A stretch of DNA of 64,000 nt from Stutzerimonas nosocomialis (GCF_005876855.1 NZ_QLAE01000012.1:62001-126000), one strand, 5' to 3'; counted from the stretch's first letter, positions 9,338-20,021 are shown. Translations and numbers: made by a program. Notes: a model not told the origin generated them from the sequence alone.

Positions 9338-9946
9338 TCATCGGCCGCCGAGGTCGCGAAACGAATCGGAGGGGCGGTGCAGCTCGATGCCGGCGTCATA
9401 GACCAGATTGACAAGCTCGACGATCATGATCGCCGTGAGGCCCCAGATGCGGTATTCGCCATACTGGTACGACGGCACATACCAGCTCTGCCCGCGGTAA
9501 TCGATGCGGTGCGTGACTTCTCGCGGGTCCTGGCGGAAGAACTCCAGCGGCACCGAGAACACGGCGGCGATCTCGGCGTCGTTGGGCCGATACTCCACGT
9601 AATCCGGCACCAGCCCGACATAGGGCGTGACGTGGATGCCGTAGCGCGACACCAGGCTGCTGAGCGGACCGATGACTTCGACCATGCCGGGGGCCAGCCC
9701 GACCTCCTCCTGGGCTTCGCGCAAGGCGGTGTGCACCAGGTCGCGGTCTTCCGGGTCACGCCGTCCACCGGGGAACGCCACCTCGCCGCCGTGGGTGGAC
9801 AACCCGCTGGCACGCAGCGTCAGCACCAGCTCAGGCTCCTCCACACGGGTGATGGGCATCAGTACCGCGGCTTCGGGCAGGTCTACTTCGGGCTCCATCA
9901 GACGCGGCGAGTAATCGCGCACCCTCTGGAGAATGTGGTCCAGCAT
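9338..9946 (-). CDS. Nudix hydrolase, CoA pyrophosphatase (NudL-like)
   Basis: Nudix hydrolase of 202 residues in the NudL/CoAse branch, which cleaves coenzyme A and its derivatives to phosphopantetheine and 3',5'-ADP. The UPF0035-type region before the box ([15 protein letters not shown]) and the Nudix box core [10 protein letters not shown] lie at about residues 68-98. The start [14 protein letters not shown] at 9946 is chosen because the longer frame runs back into the divergent Nudix gene's promoter region. Substrate assignment rests on family resemblance. Confidence 0.88.
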   Translation of the reverse strand: MLDHILQRVRDYSPRLMEPEVDLPEAAVLMPITRVEEPELVLTLRASGLSTHGGEVAFPGGRRDPEDRDLVHTALREAQEEVGLAPGMVEVIGPLSSLVSRYGIHVTPYVGLVPDYVEYRPNDAEIAAVFSVPLEFFRQDPREVTHRIDYRGQSWYVPSYQYGEYRIWGLTAIMIVELVNLVYDAGIELHRPSDSFRDLGGR

Positions 9947-10088
9947 CGAATTTCTCGTCTTTTTTCTTCGCTCGGCATCATGGCACGAAACGGCCAGCGC
10001 GCCCAAGGCTCGCAACCCGAGGTCGATTGGCGTCTTGCCGCATCGGTGTGCCCAAGCCAAGATTAGCCAACTTGGACGAGGAGCCGGT

Positions 10089-10646
10089 ATGAAATTCTGC
10101 AATCAATGTGGCAGCCCGGTGGCCGAGCTCATCCCGGAAGGCGACAACCGCCCGCGCTTCGTTTGCGGCAGCTGCAGCACCATTCACTACCAGAACCCGC
10201 GCATCGTCGCCGGCTGCCTGCCGGTCTGGGAGGATCGCGTGCTGCTTTGCCGCCGCGCGATAGAACCTCGCCGGGGCTACTGGACCCTGCCCGCCGGCTT
10301 CATGGAGAACGGCGAGACGACCCAGCAGGCCGCGGAACGCGAAACCCTCGAAGAAGCCTGCGCCAGGGTCAGGGGCCTGCAGCTCTACACGTTGTTCGAC
10401 CTGCCGCACATCAGCCAGGTGTACATGTTCTTTCGCGCCGAGCTCGTCGATCTCGCCTTCAGCCCCGGCAGCGAGAGCCTGGAAGTCGCTCTGTTTCACC
10501 AACGGGACATCCCCTGGTCAGCGCTCGCTTTTCCGACCGTGGGTCGTACCCTAGAATGCTTCTTCGCCGACCGGGAACAGCAGACCTTCCCGGTTCGCAA
10601 CGAGTCGCTCGCCCCCATGCGGGTCGGCACGCCAAGACCGGTCTGA
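10089..10646 (+). CDS. Zinc-ribbon Nudix hydrolase
   Basis: 185-residue Nudix hydrolase with an N-terminal zinc ribbon: CNQC at residues 4-7 and CGSC at about 30-33. The Nudix box is near-perfect, [16 protein letters not shown] followed by TLEEAC at about residues 77-98, with Cys replacing the usual Gly after the EE pair. This zinc-ribbon group resembles NudC/Orf19-type enzymes. The substrate, perhaps a nucleotide-sugar or dinucleotide such as ADP-ribose, is uncertain. It diverges from the NudL-like gene and precedes an L,D-transpeptidase by 23 bases. Confidence 0.88.
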   Translation: MKFCNQCGSPVAELIPEGDNRPRFVCGSCSTIHYQNPRIVAGCLPVWEDRVLLCRRAIEPRRGYWTLPAGFMENGETTQQAAERETLEEACARVRGLQLYTLFDLPHISQVYMFFRAELVDLAFSPGSESLEVALFHQRDIPWSALAFPTVGRTLECFFADREQQTFPVRNESLAPMRVGTPRPV

Positions 10647-10669
10647 TGCAGTAAGTGGAAGCTCCTTCG

Positions 10670-11173
10670 ATGCGCTGGTTGTTCGCTGTTTTCTGTTTCA
10701 GCCTCGCGACTCTCTCCCTCGCCAGTCCGCCGCCCACCTCGACCGAAAAGCCCATCGACAAGGTGCTGGTGATCAAGTCGGAGCGCAAGCTCCACCTGAT
10801 CAGTCGCAATGAGACGCTCAAGAGCTATCGCGTCTCGCTGGGCAAGCAACCGGTCGGCGCCAAGGAACGCGAAGGCGACCTGCGCACGCCCGAGGGCTTC
10901 TACTGGATCAACTGGCGCAAGATCAGCGACAAGTACAACCTGGCGATGCATATCTCCTACCCCAACGCGCGCGACAGCGAACGCGCACGGGCGCAGGGCG
11001 TGAAGCCGGGCAACATGATCATGCTGCACGGCACGCCAGTGGACGAGGAGTATCCGGAATGGTTCTTCCATACCCTGGACTGGACCGAGGGCTGCATTGC
11101 GCTGAAGAACGATGACATGCGGGACTTGTGGAGTCGGGTCCCGGACGGGACCCTGATCGAAATCAGACCGTGA
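10670..11173 (+). CDS. Periplasmic L,D-transpeptidase family protein (YkuD domain)
   Basis: Exported 167-residue protein with a signal peptide (MRWLFAVFCFSLATLSLAS) and a YkuD L,D-transpeptidase domain. The family forms 3-3 peptidoglycan cross-links or attaches proteins to peptidoglycan through a cysteine thioester. The catalytic region is present as MLHGTP (His near residue 119) and TEGCIALKNDDM (Cys near 142). Glu occupies the place where many members have His in the SHGC motif, as in the YafK-like branch. A GTG 15 bases upstream is possible, but the ATG gives a clean signal peptide. Confidence 0.88.
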   Translation: MRWLFAVFCFSLATLSLASPPPTSTEKPIDKVLVIKSERKLHLISRNETLKSYRVSLGKQPVGAKEREGDLRTPEGFYWINWRKISDKYNLAMHISYPNARDSERARAQGVKPGNMIMLHGTPVDEEYPEWFFHTLDWTEGCIALKNDDMRDLWSRVPDGTLIEIRP

Positions 11174-11210
11174 CTCGCGGCAGGGCCACGCAGCGCGGCC
11201 CTGCGCGAAC

Positions 11211-11528
11211 TCAGAACTGCATGTCCGACAGCCGCCAGACTTCGAAGGCCGGCGTCTCGTAGGGATGGGCCTTTTTCAGGGCCTTCACCGAATCGTGGAT
11301 GAGCTCGTCGGACACCACCAGCTCGACCTTCCACTCGGCAACCTGCTCGACCTTGCCGACTTCGCCAACATAAGGCTGGCTGCCGGCAAGCGGCCTGAAC
11401 TGCCCCTGGCCGAGGCTCTGCCAACAGCAACTGTCGTAAGCGCCGACGCGACCGCCGCCGGCCGCGAATACGGCCTTCTTGACTTCGTCCAGGTGCTTTT
11501 CCGGCACATAGAAACACAGCTTGTACAT
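11211..11528 (-). CDS. YqfO/NIF3 insert-domain protein (CutA/PII-like fold)
   Basis: Stand-alone 105-residue protein matching the extra domain that interrupts bacterial NIF3/YqfO proteins, a ferredoxin-like PII/CutA-type fold. Landmarks are MYKLCFYVPEKHLDEVKKA at the N-terminus, GAYDSCCWQSLGQGQF in the middle and KKAHPYETPAFEVW near the end. The metal-binding halves of NIF3 are absent. Function is unknown. The ATG at 11528 is preferred, since the frame continues upstream with no family resemblance. It lies between an L,D-transpeptidase and purL with no obvious link to either. Confidence 0.82.
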   Translation of the reverse strand: MYKLCFYVPEKHLDEVKKAVFAAGGGRVGAYDSCCWQSLGQGQFRPLAGSQPYVGEVGKVEQVAEWKVELVVSDELIHDSVKALKKAHPYETPAFEVWRLSDMQF

Positions 11529-11692
11529 CAGGGTCTCCGCGCGAATACAGCCCGGGCGGCGCGTCTCGACAGGCCGTCCCGAAGCGATGGCAAACCGCCA
11601 CACAGTGACAGTTAAGCCGCCAGTAATCAATTCCCCGGACAGCGTCTGGCTACCTTGCCTGGCCGATGCTTCCTGCTCCGGTCGGTGCAGGC

Positions 11693-11719
11693 CCGGGGCC
11701 GGCGTCAAGCCAGCCCCGG
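11693..11719 (-). terminator. Hairpin downstream of purL
   Basis: An 11-base inverted repeat with one G-U pair and a 5-base loop lies seven bases past the purL stop on the minus strand. There is no T-run, so it may stabilise the 3' end rather than terminate by itself. Confidence 0.35.
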
Positions 11720-11725
11720 AACCGA

Positions 11726-14700
11726 TCAATCCACCCAGACGCGGGCGTTACGGAACATCCGCATCCAGCCGCCATCCTCTTGCCAGTCGTCCGGACGCCA
11801 CGAGTTGGTCACCGCCCGGAACACCCGCTCCGGATGCGGCATCATGATGGTCACCCGCCCGTCCCGGCTGCTCAGGCCCGTGATGCCACGTGGCGAGCCG
11901 CTGGGGTTGGCAGGATAGCGTTCCGTGACCTTGCCGTGGTTGTCGACCAGACGCATGGCGACACAGCCCGACAGATCGGCCTCGAGCAGTGCCTCCTCGC
12001 TCTCGAACTCGGCGTGGCCTTCGCCATGGGCGATGGCGATCGGCAAACGGGAACCGGCCATGCCCTGCAGGAAGATGGACGGCGAATCCTGCACCTGCAC
12101 CATCGCGACCCGCGCCTCGAACTGCTCGGAGCGGTTGCGCACGAAGTGCGGCCAGAACTCGCTGCCAGGCACCAGTTCGTGGAGGTTGGAGAGCATCTGG
12201 CAGCCGTTGCAGACACCCAGCGCGAAACTGTCGCTGCGCTCGAAGAAGCCGCTGAACGCCTCGCGCGCACGGCTGTTGAACAGAATCGACTTGGCCCAGC
12301 CTTCGCCGGCGCCGAGCACGTCGCCATAGGAGAAGCCGCCGCAGGCGACCAACCCCTTGAAGGCGTCGAGTTCGATGCGCCCGGCGAGGATGTCGCTCAT
12401 GTGCACGTCGACCGAGGCGAAGCCGGCACGATCGAAGGCGGCCGCCATCTCGGACTGGCCGTTGACGCCCTGCTCGCGCAGGATCGCGACCTTCGGCCTA
12501 ACGCCCTTCTTGATGTAGGGCGCCGCGATGTCCTGGTTCACGTCGAAGCTGAGCTTGGCGTGCAGGCCGGGGTTTTCCTCGTCGAGCAGCAGGTCGAACT
12601 CTTCGTCGGCGCACTCGGCGTTGTCGCGCAGCCGCTGGACCTGGTAGCTGGTCTCGGCCCACTGGCGCTGCAGCAGGCGACGATCACCGGTGAAGACATC
12701 CTCGCCGCTGTAGCGGACCACCACCCGGCCGTTGTTGATCGGCCGGCCGATGACGCTGACGCAGTCGCCGAGCCCGGCCGCGCTGAACTGCGCCAGGATC
12801 ACTTCGGTATCGTCCTGACGCACCTGGATCAGCGCACCGAGCTCTTCGTTGAACAGGATCGCCGGGATCTCCGCGGCGTCCTGGGCGATGCCGTCGAGGT
12901 TCAGGTCCAGGCCGCAATGGCCGGCGAAGGCCATTTCCAGCGCGGTGGTCAGCAGGCCACCGTCGGAACGGTCGTGATAAGCCAGCAGCAGGCCATCGGC
13001 GTTCAGGCCCTGCACGACGGCGAAAAAGGCCTTCAGGTCCTCGGCATCGTCGACATCCGGCGCGTGGCGACCCAGCTGGCCGTACACCTGCGCCAGGATC
13101 GAGCCGCCCATGCGGTTCTGGCCGCGTCCAAGGTCGATGAGAATGAGGTCGGTCTCGCCCTTGTCCAGGCGCAGCTGCGGCGTCAGCGTCCGGCGCACGT
13201 CGGTCACCGGCGCGAAGCCCGAAACGATCAGCGACAGCGGCGAGGTCACGCTCTTGTCCACGCCTTCGTCGGACCAGCGGGTCTTCATGGACATCGAATC
13301 CTTGCCGACCGGGATCGTGATGCCGAGCTCAGGGCACAGCTCCATGCCCACGGCGCGCACGGTGTCGTACAGGCGCGCGTCCTCGCCGGGGTGGCCGGCG
13401 GCGGCCATCCAGTTGGCGGACAGCTTGATGTCGCCGAGCTTGGCGATCGGCGCGGCGGCCAGGTTGGTCAGCGTCTCGCCGATGGCCATGCGGCCCGAGG
13501 CCGGTGCGTCGAGCAGCGCGAGCGGCGTGCGCTCGCCCATGGCCATCGCCTCACCGGTGTAGACGTCGAAACTGGTGGCGGTCACCGCGCAGTCGGCGAC
13601 CGGCACCTGCCACGGGCCGACCATCTGGTCACGGGCCACCTGGCCAGTGATGCTGCGGTCGCCGATGGTGATCAGGAAGCTTTTGCTGGCCACCGCCGGA
13701 TGGTGCAGCACGCGCCCGACGGCCTCGGTGAGCTCGACGCCCGACGGCTCGAAGTCATCGCCCAGCGCGCCTTCGCGGCTGGCACTGCGGTGCATGCGCG
13801 GGGCCTTGCCCAGCAGTACGTTGAGCGGCATGTCCACCGGCTTGTTGCCGAAATGGCTGTCCGACACCGTCAGGCGAGGCTCCTCGGTCGCCTCGCCGAC
13901 CACCGCGAACGGGCAGCGCTCGCGTTCGCAGATGGCCTTGAAACGCTCGAAGTCGCCGGCATCGACGGCAAGCACGTAGCGCTCCTGGGATTCGTTGCAC
14001 CAGATCTCGTGCGGTGCCATCCCCGGCTCGTCGTTCGGGATGTTGCGCAGTTCGAAGCGCCCGCCGCGCCCGCCATCGTTGACCAGTTCCGGGAAGGCAT
14101 TGGAAAGACCGCCGGCGCCGACGTCATGAATGAACTTGATCGGGTTGCGCTCGCCGAGCTGCCAGCAACGGTCGATCACTTCCTGGCAGCGACGTTCCAT
14201 CTCGGGGTTGTCGCGCTGCACCGAGGCGAAATCGAGGTCGGCCGAGCTGGTGCCGGTCGCCATCGACGACGCGGCGCCGCCACCCAGGCCGATGAGCATG
14301 GCCGGGCCACCGAGCACGATGAGCTTGGCGCCGACCGAAATCTCGCCCTTCTGCACGTGCTCCTCGCGGATGTTGCCCATGCCGCCCGCCAGCATGATGG
14401 GCTTGTGGTAGCCGCGGACTTCCTCGCCCCGCGGGGTCTGCACCGCCTGCTCGAAGGTACGGAAGTAACCGGTGAGCGCCGGACGGCCGAATTCGTTGTT
14501 GAACGCGGCGCCGCCCAGCGGCCCCTCGATCATGATGTCCAGCGCGGTGACGATGCGCTCGGGCTTGCCGTAGGGCTTTTCCCAGGGCTGCAGGAACCCG
14601 GGGATGTTCAGGTTGGACACCGTGAAGCCGGTCAGGCCGGCCTTCGGCTTGGCGCCGCGTCCGGTCGCGCCTTCGTCGCGAATCTCGCCGCCGGAGCCGG

Positions 14701-15622
14701 TCGAGGCGCCCGGGAACGGGGCGATGGCCGTCGGGTGGTTGTGCGTTTCCACCTTCATGAGGATGTGCACGGGCTCCTGGCTCGCCGCGTACTCGCCACT
14801 CTCGGGGTTGGGGTAGAAGCGCCCGGCCACGTTGCCGACGATGACCGCGGCGTTGTCCTTGTAGGCCGAGAGCACACCTTCGCTGTGCATCTGGTAGGTG
14901 TTCTTGATCATGCCGAACAGGGATTTTTCCTGGCTTTCGCCATCGATGTCCCAGCTGGCATTGAAGATCTTGTGACGGCAGTGCTCGGAGTTCGCCTGGG
15001 CGAACATCATCAGTTCGATGTCGTGCGGGTTGCGCCCCAGCTCGCCGAAGCTCTTGACCAGGTAGTCGATTTCGTCATCGGCCAGTGCCAGGCCGAGGTC
15101 GGCGTTGGCACGTTCCAGCGCGGCGCGGCCTCCGGCCAGCACGTCCACGGCGGTCAACGGCTTGGGCTGGGCATGGCTGAACAGCGTCGACGCATCCTCG
15201 AAGCGCTCCAGGACCAGCTGGGTCATGCGGTCGTGCAGCATGGCTGCGATCAGCGCCGCGTCGGCGTCGGACAGCTCGCCGGTCACGTAGTAGGCGATGC
15301 CCCGCTCCAGGCGCTGGATCTTGCTCAGGCCGCAGTTGCGGGCGATGTCGCTGGCCTTGCTGGACCAGGGCGAAATGGTGCCAAAGCGCGGGATCACCAG
15401 AAACAGGCGGCCGGACGGCTCCTGGACCGGCACGCTCGGGCCGTACTCGAGCAGGCGAGCCAGCACCTGCTGCTCATCCGCCCCTAGGGCACCGGATACC
15501 TCGGCAAAATGGGCGAACTCGGCATAAACGCCGCTCACGGCAGCGACCTTTTCGGTCAGTTGCGCCAGGAGCTTGCCGTGACGGAAGGCGGAGAGTGCAG
15601 GAGCGCCGCGCAGGATCAACAT
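11726..15622 (-). CDS. purL: Phosphoribosylformylglycinamidine synthase (large, single-chain PurL)
   Basis: FGAM synthase, step 4 of purine synthesis: converts FGAR, ATP and glutamine to FGAM. The product is the fused proteobacterial form, 1298 residues from the ATG at 15622 ([13 protein letters not shown]). It has an N-terminal PurS-like part, tandem AIRS-type domains with ATP sites ([19 protein letters not shown] near residue 300, and [16 protein letters not shown] in the second half) and a C-terminal class I glutamine amidotransferase (VCNGCQML nucleophile Cys; HGEGHAEF near the end). An in-frame start 14 codons upstream is less likely. A TAGAAT-type promoter lies about 40 bases upstream. 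Confidence 0.98.
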   Translation of the reverse strand: MLILRGAPALSAFRHGKLLAQLTEKVAAVSGVYAEFAHFAEVSGALGADEQQVLARLLEYGPSVPVQEPSGRLFLVIPRFGTISPWSSKASDIARNCGLSKIQRLERGIAYYVTGELSDADAALIAAMLHDRMTQLVLERFEDASTLFSHAQPKPLTAVDVLAGGRAALERANADLGLALADDEIDYLVKSFGELGRNPHDIELMMFAQANSEHCRHKIFNASWDIDGESQEKSLFGMIKNTYQMHSEGVLSAYKDNAAVIVGNVAGRFYPNPESGEYAASQEPVHILMKVETHNHPTAIAPFPGASTGSGGEIRDEGATGRGAKPKAGLTGFTVSNLNIPGFLQPWEKPYGKPERIVTALDIMIEGPLGGAAFNNEFGRPALTGYFRTFEQAVQTPRGEEVRGYHKPIMLAGGMGNIREEHVQKGEISVGAKLIVLGGPAMLIGLGGGAASSMATGTSSADLDFASVQRDNPEMERRCQEVIDRCWQLGERNPIKFIHDVGAGGLSNAFPELVNDGGRGGRFELRNIPNDEPGMAPHEIWCNESQERYVLAVDAGDFERFKAICERERCPFAVVGEATEEPRLTVSDSHFGNKPVDMPLNVLLGKAPRMHRSASREGALGDDFEPSGVELTEAVGRVLHHPAVASKSFLITIGDRSITGQVARDQMVGPWQVPVADCAVTATSFDVYTGEAMAMGERTPLALLDAPASGRMAIGETLTNLAAAPIAKLGDIKLSANWMAAAGHPGEDARLYDTVRAVGMELCPELGITIPVGKDSMSMKTRWSDEGVDKSVTSPLSLIVSGFAPVTDVRRTLTPQLRLDKGETDLILIDLGRGQNRMGGSILAQVYGQLGRHAPDVDDAEDLKAFFAVVQGLNADGLLLAYHDRSDGGLLTTALEMAFAGHCGLDLNLDGIAQDAAEIPAILFNEELGALIQVRQDDTEVILAQFSAAGLGDCVSVIGRPINNGRVVVRYSGEDVFTGDRRLLQRQWAETSYQVQRLRDNAECADEEFDLLLDEENPGLHAKLSFDVNQDIAAPYIKKGVRPKVAILREQGVNGQSEMAAAFDRAGFASVDVHMSDILAGRIELDAFKGLVACGGFSYGDVLGAGEGWAKSILFNSRAREAFSGFFERSDSFALGVCNGCQMLSNLHELVPGSEFWPHFVRNRSEQFEARVAMVQVQDSPSIFLQGMAGSRLPIAIAHGEGHAEFESEEALLEADLSGCVAMRLVDNHGKVTERYPANPSGSPRGITGLSSRDGRVTIMMPHPERVFRAVTNSWRPDDWQEDGGWMRMFRNARVWVD

Positions 15623-15662
15623 CGTCGGAACAGCCTCGAAGGGGGGAGCGTAGAGGGCGTGC

Positions 15663-15692
15663 ATTCTAGCTCATCAGGCGGCGCGAGGCTAA
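15663..15692 (-). promoter_or_regulatory. Candidate promoter of purL
   Basis: On the minus strand, TAGAAT (15668-15663) is preceded at 18 bases by TTAGCC (15692-15687). The -10 is good and the -35 weak. Predicted transcription would begin about 30 bases before the purL ATG at 15622. Confidence 0.4.
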
Positions 15693-15747
15693 GCGCGGAA
15701 CCGGATGTCGGCGGCTGATCGCAAATTTTTCGCGACCCCTCGAACGA

Positions 15748-15777
15748 ACGGAGGACGGGCAGACACCCATCCTCCGT
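15748..15777 (-). terminator. Terminator-like hairpin after aapP
   Basis: Eight-base perfect arms at 15748-15755 and 15770-15777, with further pairing possible inside the loop. On the minus strand the stem is followed by TTCGTTCG, a weak T-tail. It lies 48 bases beyond the aapP stop and should end the aap operon before purL. Confidence 0.5.
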
Positions 15778-15824
15778 CGTAACGCCCGGCGGTGCGTTGC
15801 GCACCACCGGTCAGCAACCGGACC

Positions 15825-16592
15825 TCAGTGCAGGATCTGGCTGAGGAACAGCTGGGTACGCTCGTTTTCCGGATTGGTGAAGAACTTCTCCGGAGCCGCC
15901 TGCTCGACGATCTCGCCCTTGTCCATGAAGATCACCCGGTTGGCCACGGTGCGCGCGAAGCCCATCTCGTGGGTCACGCAGAGCATGGTCATGCCGTCCT
16001 GGGCGAGCCCGATCATGGTGTCCAGCACTTCCTTGACCATTTCCGGATCGAGGGCCGAGGTCGGCTCGTCGAACAGCATGATCTTGGGCTTCATGCACAG
16101 CGCGCGGGCGATCGCCACGCGCTGCTGCTGACCACCGGAAAGCTGGCCGGGGTACTTGTTGGCCTGCTCGGGAATGCGCACGCGCTCGAGGTAATGCATG
16201 GCGATTTCCTCGGCCTGCCGCTTGGGCATCTTGCGCACCCACATGGGCGCCAGCGTGCAGTTCTGCAGCACGGTCAGGTGGGGAAACAGATTGAAGTGCT
16301 GGAAAACCATGCCCACTTCGCTGCGAATGGTCTCGATCTGCTTGAGGTCGTTGGTCAGCTCGTGACCGTCGACGATGATCCGCCCCTGCTGGTGCTCTTC
16401 GAGCCGGTTGAGGCAACGGATGGTGGTCGACTTGCCCGAGCCGGATGGTCCGCAGAGGACGATGCGCTCCCCCTGGGTGACATTCAGGTTGATGTCCTTG
16501 AGCACGTGGAACTGGCCGTACCACTTGTGCACCCCTTCCATCTGGATCATCAGCTGATCGGCGCCGGCGGGCTGCTTGTTCGTATCGTTCAT
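15825..16592 (-). CDS. aapP: General L-amino acid ABC transporter, ATP-binding protein AapP
   Basis: ATPase subunit of the polar/general amino-acid importer, 255 residues. It contains Walker [11 protein letters not shown], the Q-loop [14 protein letters not shown], the signature [15 protein letters not shown], Walker [15 protein letters not shown] and the switch His in CVTHEMGFA. The ATG at 16592 is preferred to the GTG two codons earlier because AGGAG lies five bases before it. It is the last gene of aapJQMP and starts nine bases after the aapM stop. Confidence 0.95.
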   Translation of the reverse strand: MNDTNKQPAGADQLMIQMEGVHKWYGQFHVLKDINLNVTQGERIVLCGPSGSGKSTTIRCLNRLEEHQQGRIIVDGHELTNDLKQIETIRSEVGMVFQHFNLFPHLTVLQNCTLAPMWVRKMPKRQAEEIAMHYLERVRIPEQANKYPGQLSGGQQQRVAIARALCMKPKIMLFDEPTSALDPEMVKEVLDTMIGLAQDGMTMLCVTHEMGFARTVANRVIFMDKGEIVEQAAPEKFFTNPENERTQLFLSQILH

Positions 16593-16600
16593 GTTCACTC

Positions 16601-17698
16601 CTAACGCTTGTGGCCCCGGTCCAGCTTGTGCTCCAGATGCATGGAGTAGCGGGACATGCCGAAACAGAAAATCCAGTAGACGAATGCGGCGAAGACATAG
16701 CCCTCGGTGGACATGCCCAGCCAGGCCGGGTCGGCCGTCGCGCGCTTGATGCTGTTGAGGAAGTCGAACAGGCCGATGATGATCACCAGACTGGTGTCCT
16801 TGAACAGCGAGATGAAGGTGTTGACGATGCCCGGGATGACCAGCTTGAGCGCCTGCGGCAGGATCACCAGCATCATGCTGCGCCAGTAGCCCAGGCCCAT
16901 CGCCGCGGCCGCCTCGTACTGCCCCTTTGGAATCGCCTGCAGACCGCCACGCACGACTTCGGCGATGTAGGCCGCCTCGAAGAAGATGATCATCACCATC
17001 GCGCGCATCAGCTTGTCGAGGCTCATGCCTTCAGGCAGGAACAGCGGCAGCATGACCGACGACATGAACAGCACCGTGATCAGCGGAACGCCCCGCCAGA
17101 ACTCGATGAAGGTCACGCAGATCACCCGGATCGCCGGCATGTCGGAGCGACGCCCGAGCGCCAGCAGGATCCCCAGCGGCAAGGCGCCGGCGATGCCGAC
17201 CGCGGCGATGATGATGGTCAGCATCAGCCCGCCCCACTGGCTGGTCGGCACCGTCTCCAGGCCGAAGAACCCGCCGTGCATGAGCCAGTAGGCAACCAGC
17301 GGATAGGCGATCAGGTAGCCGATGCCGAAACGCGCCTTGTGGGGCGTGTTCTTCAGGAACAGCGGGATCGCGCCCACGATTGCCAGTATCGCGGCCAGGT
17401 CGACGCGCCAGCGTAGCTCCGGCGGGTAGAACCCGTACATGAACTGGGCGAAGCGGCTCTGGATGAACACCCAGCAGGCACCTTCACGCGAGCAGTCGGA
17501 ACGGGTTTCACCCGTCCAGTCGGCCTGGATGAAGGCCCAGTTGAGCAACGGCGGAACGATCACCCAGAGCAGGTAGAGCCCGGCCAGGGTCATCAGGGTG
17601 TTGAACCAGCTGGAGAACAGGTTGGCGCGCATCCAGCCGACGATGCCGACGCTTCTGCTCGGCGCCGGCAGGTCAGGTTTGAAGATATGAGTAGTCAC
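16601..17698 (-). CDS. aapM: General L-amino acid ABC transporter permease AapM
   Basis: Inner-membrane permease of 365 residues in the HisM family, larger than HisM because of N-terminal membrane segments, as is usual for AapM. The EAA loop that contacts AapP is visible as [22 protein letters not shown] at about residues 265-286. The cytoplasmic N-terminus is followed by a membrane anchor and a periplasmic section with two cysteines ([10 protein letters not shown]). The start is GTG with a GAGGATAGG site. It lies ten bases after aapQ. Confidence 0.93.
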   Translation of the reverse strand: MTTHIFKPDLPAPSRSVGIVGWMRANLFSSWFNTLMTLAGLYLLWVIVPPLLNWAFIQADWTGETRSDCSREGACWVFIQSRFAQFMYGFYPPELRWRVDLAAILAIVGAIPLFLKNTPHKARFGIGYLIAYPLVAYWLMHGGFFGLETVPTSQWGGLMLTIIIAAVGIAGALPLGILLALGRRSDMPAIRVICVTFIEFWRGVPLITVLFMSSVMLPLFLPEGMSLDKLMRAMVMIIFFEAAYIAEVVRGGLQAIPKGQYEAAAAMGLGYWRSMMLVILPQALKLVIPGIVNTFISLFKDTSLVIIIGLFDFLNSIKRATADPAWLGMSTEGYVFAAFVYWIFCFGMSRYSMHLEHKLDRGHKR

Positions 17699-17708
17699 GG
17701 GCCTATCC

Positions 17709-18893
17709 TCACCGCTCGATAAGCGCGATGCGCTTGTTGTACCAGTTCATCAGGATCGAGATGCTGATGCTGATGGCCAGGTAGACGCTCATGGTGATCG
17801 CCATGGTTTCGATCGCCTGACCGGTCTGGTTGAGCACCGTGCCGGCGAACAGCGAGACCATGTCGGGGTAGCCGATGGCGGCCGCGAGCGACGAGTTCTT
17901 CGCCAGGTTGAGGTACTGGCTGGTCAGCGGCGGAATGATCACCCGCATGGCCTGCGGCACGATCACCAGACGCAGGATCTGACCCGGGCGCAGGCCCAGC
18001 GAACCAGCTGCCTCGGTTTGCCCATGGCTGACCGCCTGGATGCCCGCGCGCACGGTCTCGCCAATGAAGGCCGCGGTATAGATCGACAGCGCCAGGACGA
18101 TGGACACCAGCTCCGGAATGACCACCCAGCCGCCGCGGATGTTGAAGCGCTGCAGCTCCGGCACCTGCCAGTGGAACGGCGCGCCGAACACCAGCACCGC
18201 CAGCAGCGGCAGGCCGATCAGCAGCCCCAGGGCCGTCCACAGGACCGGGAAGCGCTCACCCGTCGCATGCCGCCGCAGACGTGCCCAGCGCTGCACGGCG
18301 AACGCCGCGACGATGGCCACCAGCAGCGCGATCAGAAACGGCCACATGCCCTCGGCCGCGAGCGGCGCGGGCATCTGCAGGCCGCGATTGTTCAGGAAGA
18401 ACGTGTCCCACAGCGAGATGCTGTCCCGCGGCCCCGGCAACGGCGCCAGCACGGCGAAATAGAAGAAGAAGATCTGCAGAAGCGGTGGGATGTTGCGGAA
18501 GGTTTCGATGTAGACGGTGGCGAGCTTGCGGATCAGCCAGTTGGGCGAGAGCCGCGCGACCCCGAGGATGAAGCCGAGGATGGTCGCCAGCACGATGCCC
18601 ACGACACTGACCAGCAGCGTGTTCAGCAGGCCGACCCAGAACACCCGAGCGTAACTGTCGCTTTCGGTGTAGTCGATCAGGTGCTGCGGAATGCCGAATC
18701 CCGCGGAATTATTGAGGAAACCGAACCCTGACGTGATCCCCCGATTCGCCAGGTTTGTCTGAGTGTTGTGAAAAAGGTACCAGCCGATGCCGACAACGGC
18801 GGCGACGGCGATGATCTGGAACAGCCAGGCACGGACCTTGGGATCGCGCATGTACGACCCCGCGGACGGCGTGGCTTTACTGGTGGTTCGCAT
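17709..18893 (-). CDS. aapQ: General L-amino acid ABC transporter permease AapQ
   Basis: Inner-membrane permease of 394 residues, partner of AapM in the AapJQMP importer. It has an N-terminal anchor near residues 25-45, a long periplasmic part and a C-terminal permease core whose EAA loop reads EAAGSLGLRPGQILRLVIVPQA. The ATG is preceded by a GAGG site. The gene is separated from aapJ by about 95 bases that hold two strong hairpins, which may set a higher level for the binding protein than for the membrane parts. Confidence 0.93.
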   Translation of the reverse strand: MRTTSKATPSAGSYMRDPKVRAWLFQIIAVAAVVGIGWYLFHNTQTNLANRGITSGFGFLNNSAGFGIPQHLIDYTESDSYARVFWVGLLNTLLVSVVGIVLATILGFILGVARLSPNWLIRKLATVYIETFRNIPPLLQIFFFYFAVLAPLPGPRDSISLWDTFFLNNRGLQMPAPLAAEGMWPFLIALLVAIVAAFAVQRWARLRRHATGERFPVLWTALGLLIGLPLLAVLVFGAPFHWQVPELQRFNIRGGWVVIPELVSIVLALSIYTAAFIGETVRAGIQAVSHGQTEAAGSLGLRPGQILRLVIVPQAMRVIIPPLTSQYLNLAKNSSLAAAIGYPDMVSLFAGTVLNQTGQAIETMAITMSVYLAISISISILMNWYNKRIALIER

Positions 18894-18915
18894 TAAAAAG
18901 CCTCACGAAACGCGA

Positions 18916-18937
18916 CCGGCACACGGAGGTGTGCCGG
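18916..18937 (-). repeat. Intercistronic hairpin between aapJ and aapQ (proximal to aapQ)
   Basis: A perfect nine-base inverted repeat, ccggcacac and its complement, with a four-base loop, 23 bases upstream of the aapQ start on the minus strand. There is no T-run, so it probably acts as an RNA-stabilising or processing structure. Confidence 0.6.
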
Positions 18938-18961
18938 AAACGTTAAGCCAAAACGGAAACA

Positions 18962-18983
18962 CGGCCGCCGTTGGCAGCGGCCG
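18962..18983 (-). terminator. Intercistronic hairpin after aapJ, partial terminator
   Basis: A seven-base perfect GC-rich stem (cggccgc and complement) with an eight-base loop lies just past the aapJ stop. On the minus strand it is followed by TGTTTCCGTTTTGG, a broken T-rich tail. It could attenuate read-through into aapQMP. Confidence 0.5.
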
Positions 18984-18989
18984 GGACGG

Positions 18990-20018
18990 TCAACGCACGG
19001 GCGGTGCGTACTGCAGACCACCATTGTTCCAGAGAGCATTGAGACCGCGCTCGATCTTCAGCTCGCTGCCGGCGCCGACGTTGCGGTCGAAGACTTCGCC
19101 GTAGTTGCCCACCTGCTTGACGATCTGCACCGCCCAGTCCTTGGGAAGCTTCAGATCCTTGCCATATTCACCCTCGGCACCGAGCAGACGCGCCACGTCG
19201 GGGTTCTTGGTGGTCTTGGCCATTTCTTCGACGTTGGCCGCGGTGAGGCCAAGCTCTTCGGCGTTGATCATCGCGAACAGCGACCAGCGCACGATGTCGA
19301 ACCACTCCTCGTCACCCTGGCGTACAGCCGGGCCGAGGGGCTCCTTGGAGATGACTTCCGGCAGCACCACGTAGGCGTCCGGGTCGGCCAGCTTGATGCG
19401 CTGGGCATACAGCTGCGACTGGTCGGACGTCAGCACGTCACAACGACCGGACTCCAGCGACTTGGCGCTTTCGTCGGAGGTGTCGTAGGTGATGGGGGTG
19501 TACTTGAGGCTGTTGGCGCGGAAGTAGTCGGAGAGGTTGAGTTCGGTGGTGGTGCCGGCCTGGATGCAGACCGTGGCGCCGTCGAGTTCCTTGGCGCTGG
19601 AGACACCGAGCTCCTTGTTCACCAGGAAGCCCTGGCCGTCATAGTAGGTGACGCCGGTGAAATTCAGGCCCATGGCCGCGTCACGCGAACTGGTCCAGGT
19701 GGTGTTGCGCGACAGCACGTCGACTTCGCCCGACTGCAGCGCGGTGAAGCGCTCCTTGGCGGTCAGTGCGCTGTACCGGACCTTGCTGGCGTCGCCGAAT
19801 ACCGCGGCAGCGACTGCGCGGCAAACGTCGACGTCGATCCCCTTGTACTCCCCCTTGGCATCAGCATAGGAAAAGCCCGGAAGGCCGTCGCTGATACCGC
19901 ATTGAACGAAACCCTTCTTCTTCACCGCATCCAGGGTGGCCCCGGCGTTGGCAATACCGGTGACGCTCAGCGCAGCTGCAGCGATCACGACAGCCAGGGT
20001 GGATTTCATCATCTTCAT
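18990..20018 (-). CDS. aapJ: General L-amino acid ABC transporter, periplasmic binding protein AapJ
   Basis: Periplasmic solute-binding protein of 342 residues that captures amino acids (glutamate, aspartate and others in characterised relatives) for AapQMP. A signal peptide ends near residue 25 (VTGIANA/GATL). The mature SBP_bac_3 domain includes GYD-type elements such as YKGIDVDVCRAVAAAVF, and SRNTTWTSSRDAAMG. The ATG at 20018 with GGAGG five bases upstream is preferred over the TTG at 20021. A sigma-54 promoter-like element lies about 265 bases upstream. Confidence 0.95.
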   Translation of the reverse strand: MKMMKSTLAVVIAAAALSVTGIANAGATLDAVKKKGFVQCGISDGLPGFSYADAKGEYKGIDVDVCRAVAAAVFGDASKVRYSALTAKERFTALQSGEVDVLSRNTTWTSSRDAAMGLNFTGVTYYDGQGFLVNKELGVSSAKELDGATVCIQAGTTTELNLSDYFRANSLKYTPITYDTSDESAKSLESGRCDVLTSDQSQLYAQRIKLADPDAYVVLPEVISKEPLGPAVRQGDEEWFDIVRWSLFAMINAEELGLTAANVEEMAKTTKNPDVARLLGAEGEYGKDLKLPKDWAVQIVKQVGNYGEVFDRNVGAGSELKIERGLNALWNNGGLQYAPPVR

Positions 20019-20021
20019 CAA

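Noticed and set aside
11666-15487. 1273-codon plus-strand open frame opposite purL
   Set aside because: It mirrors purL codon bias in GC-rich DNA, has no domain pattern and is rich in His/Arg/Gly low-information text; purL is unmistakable.
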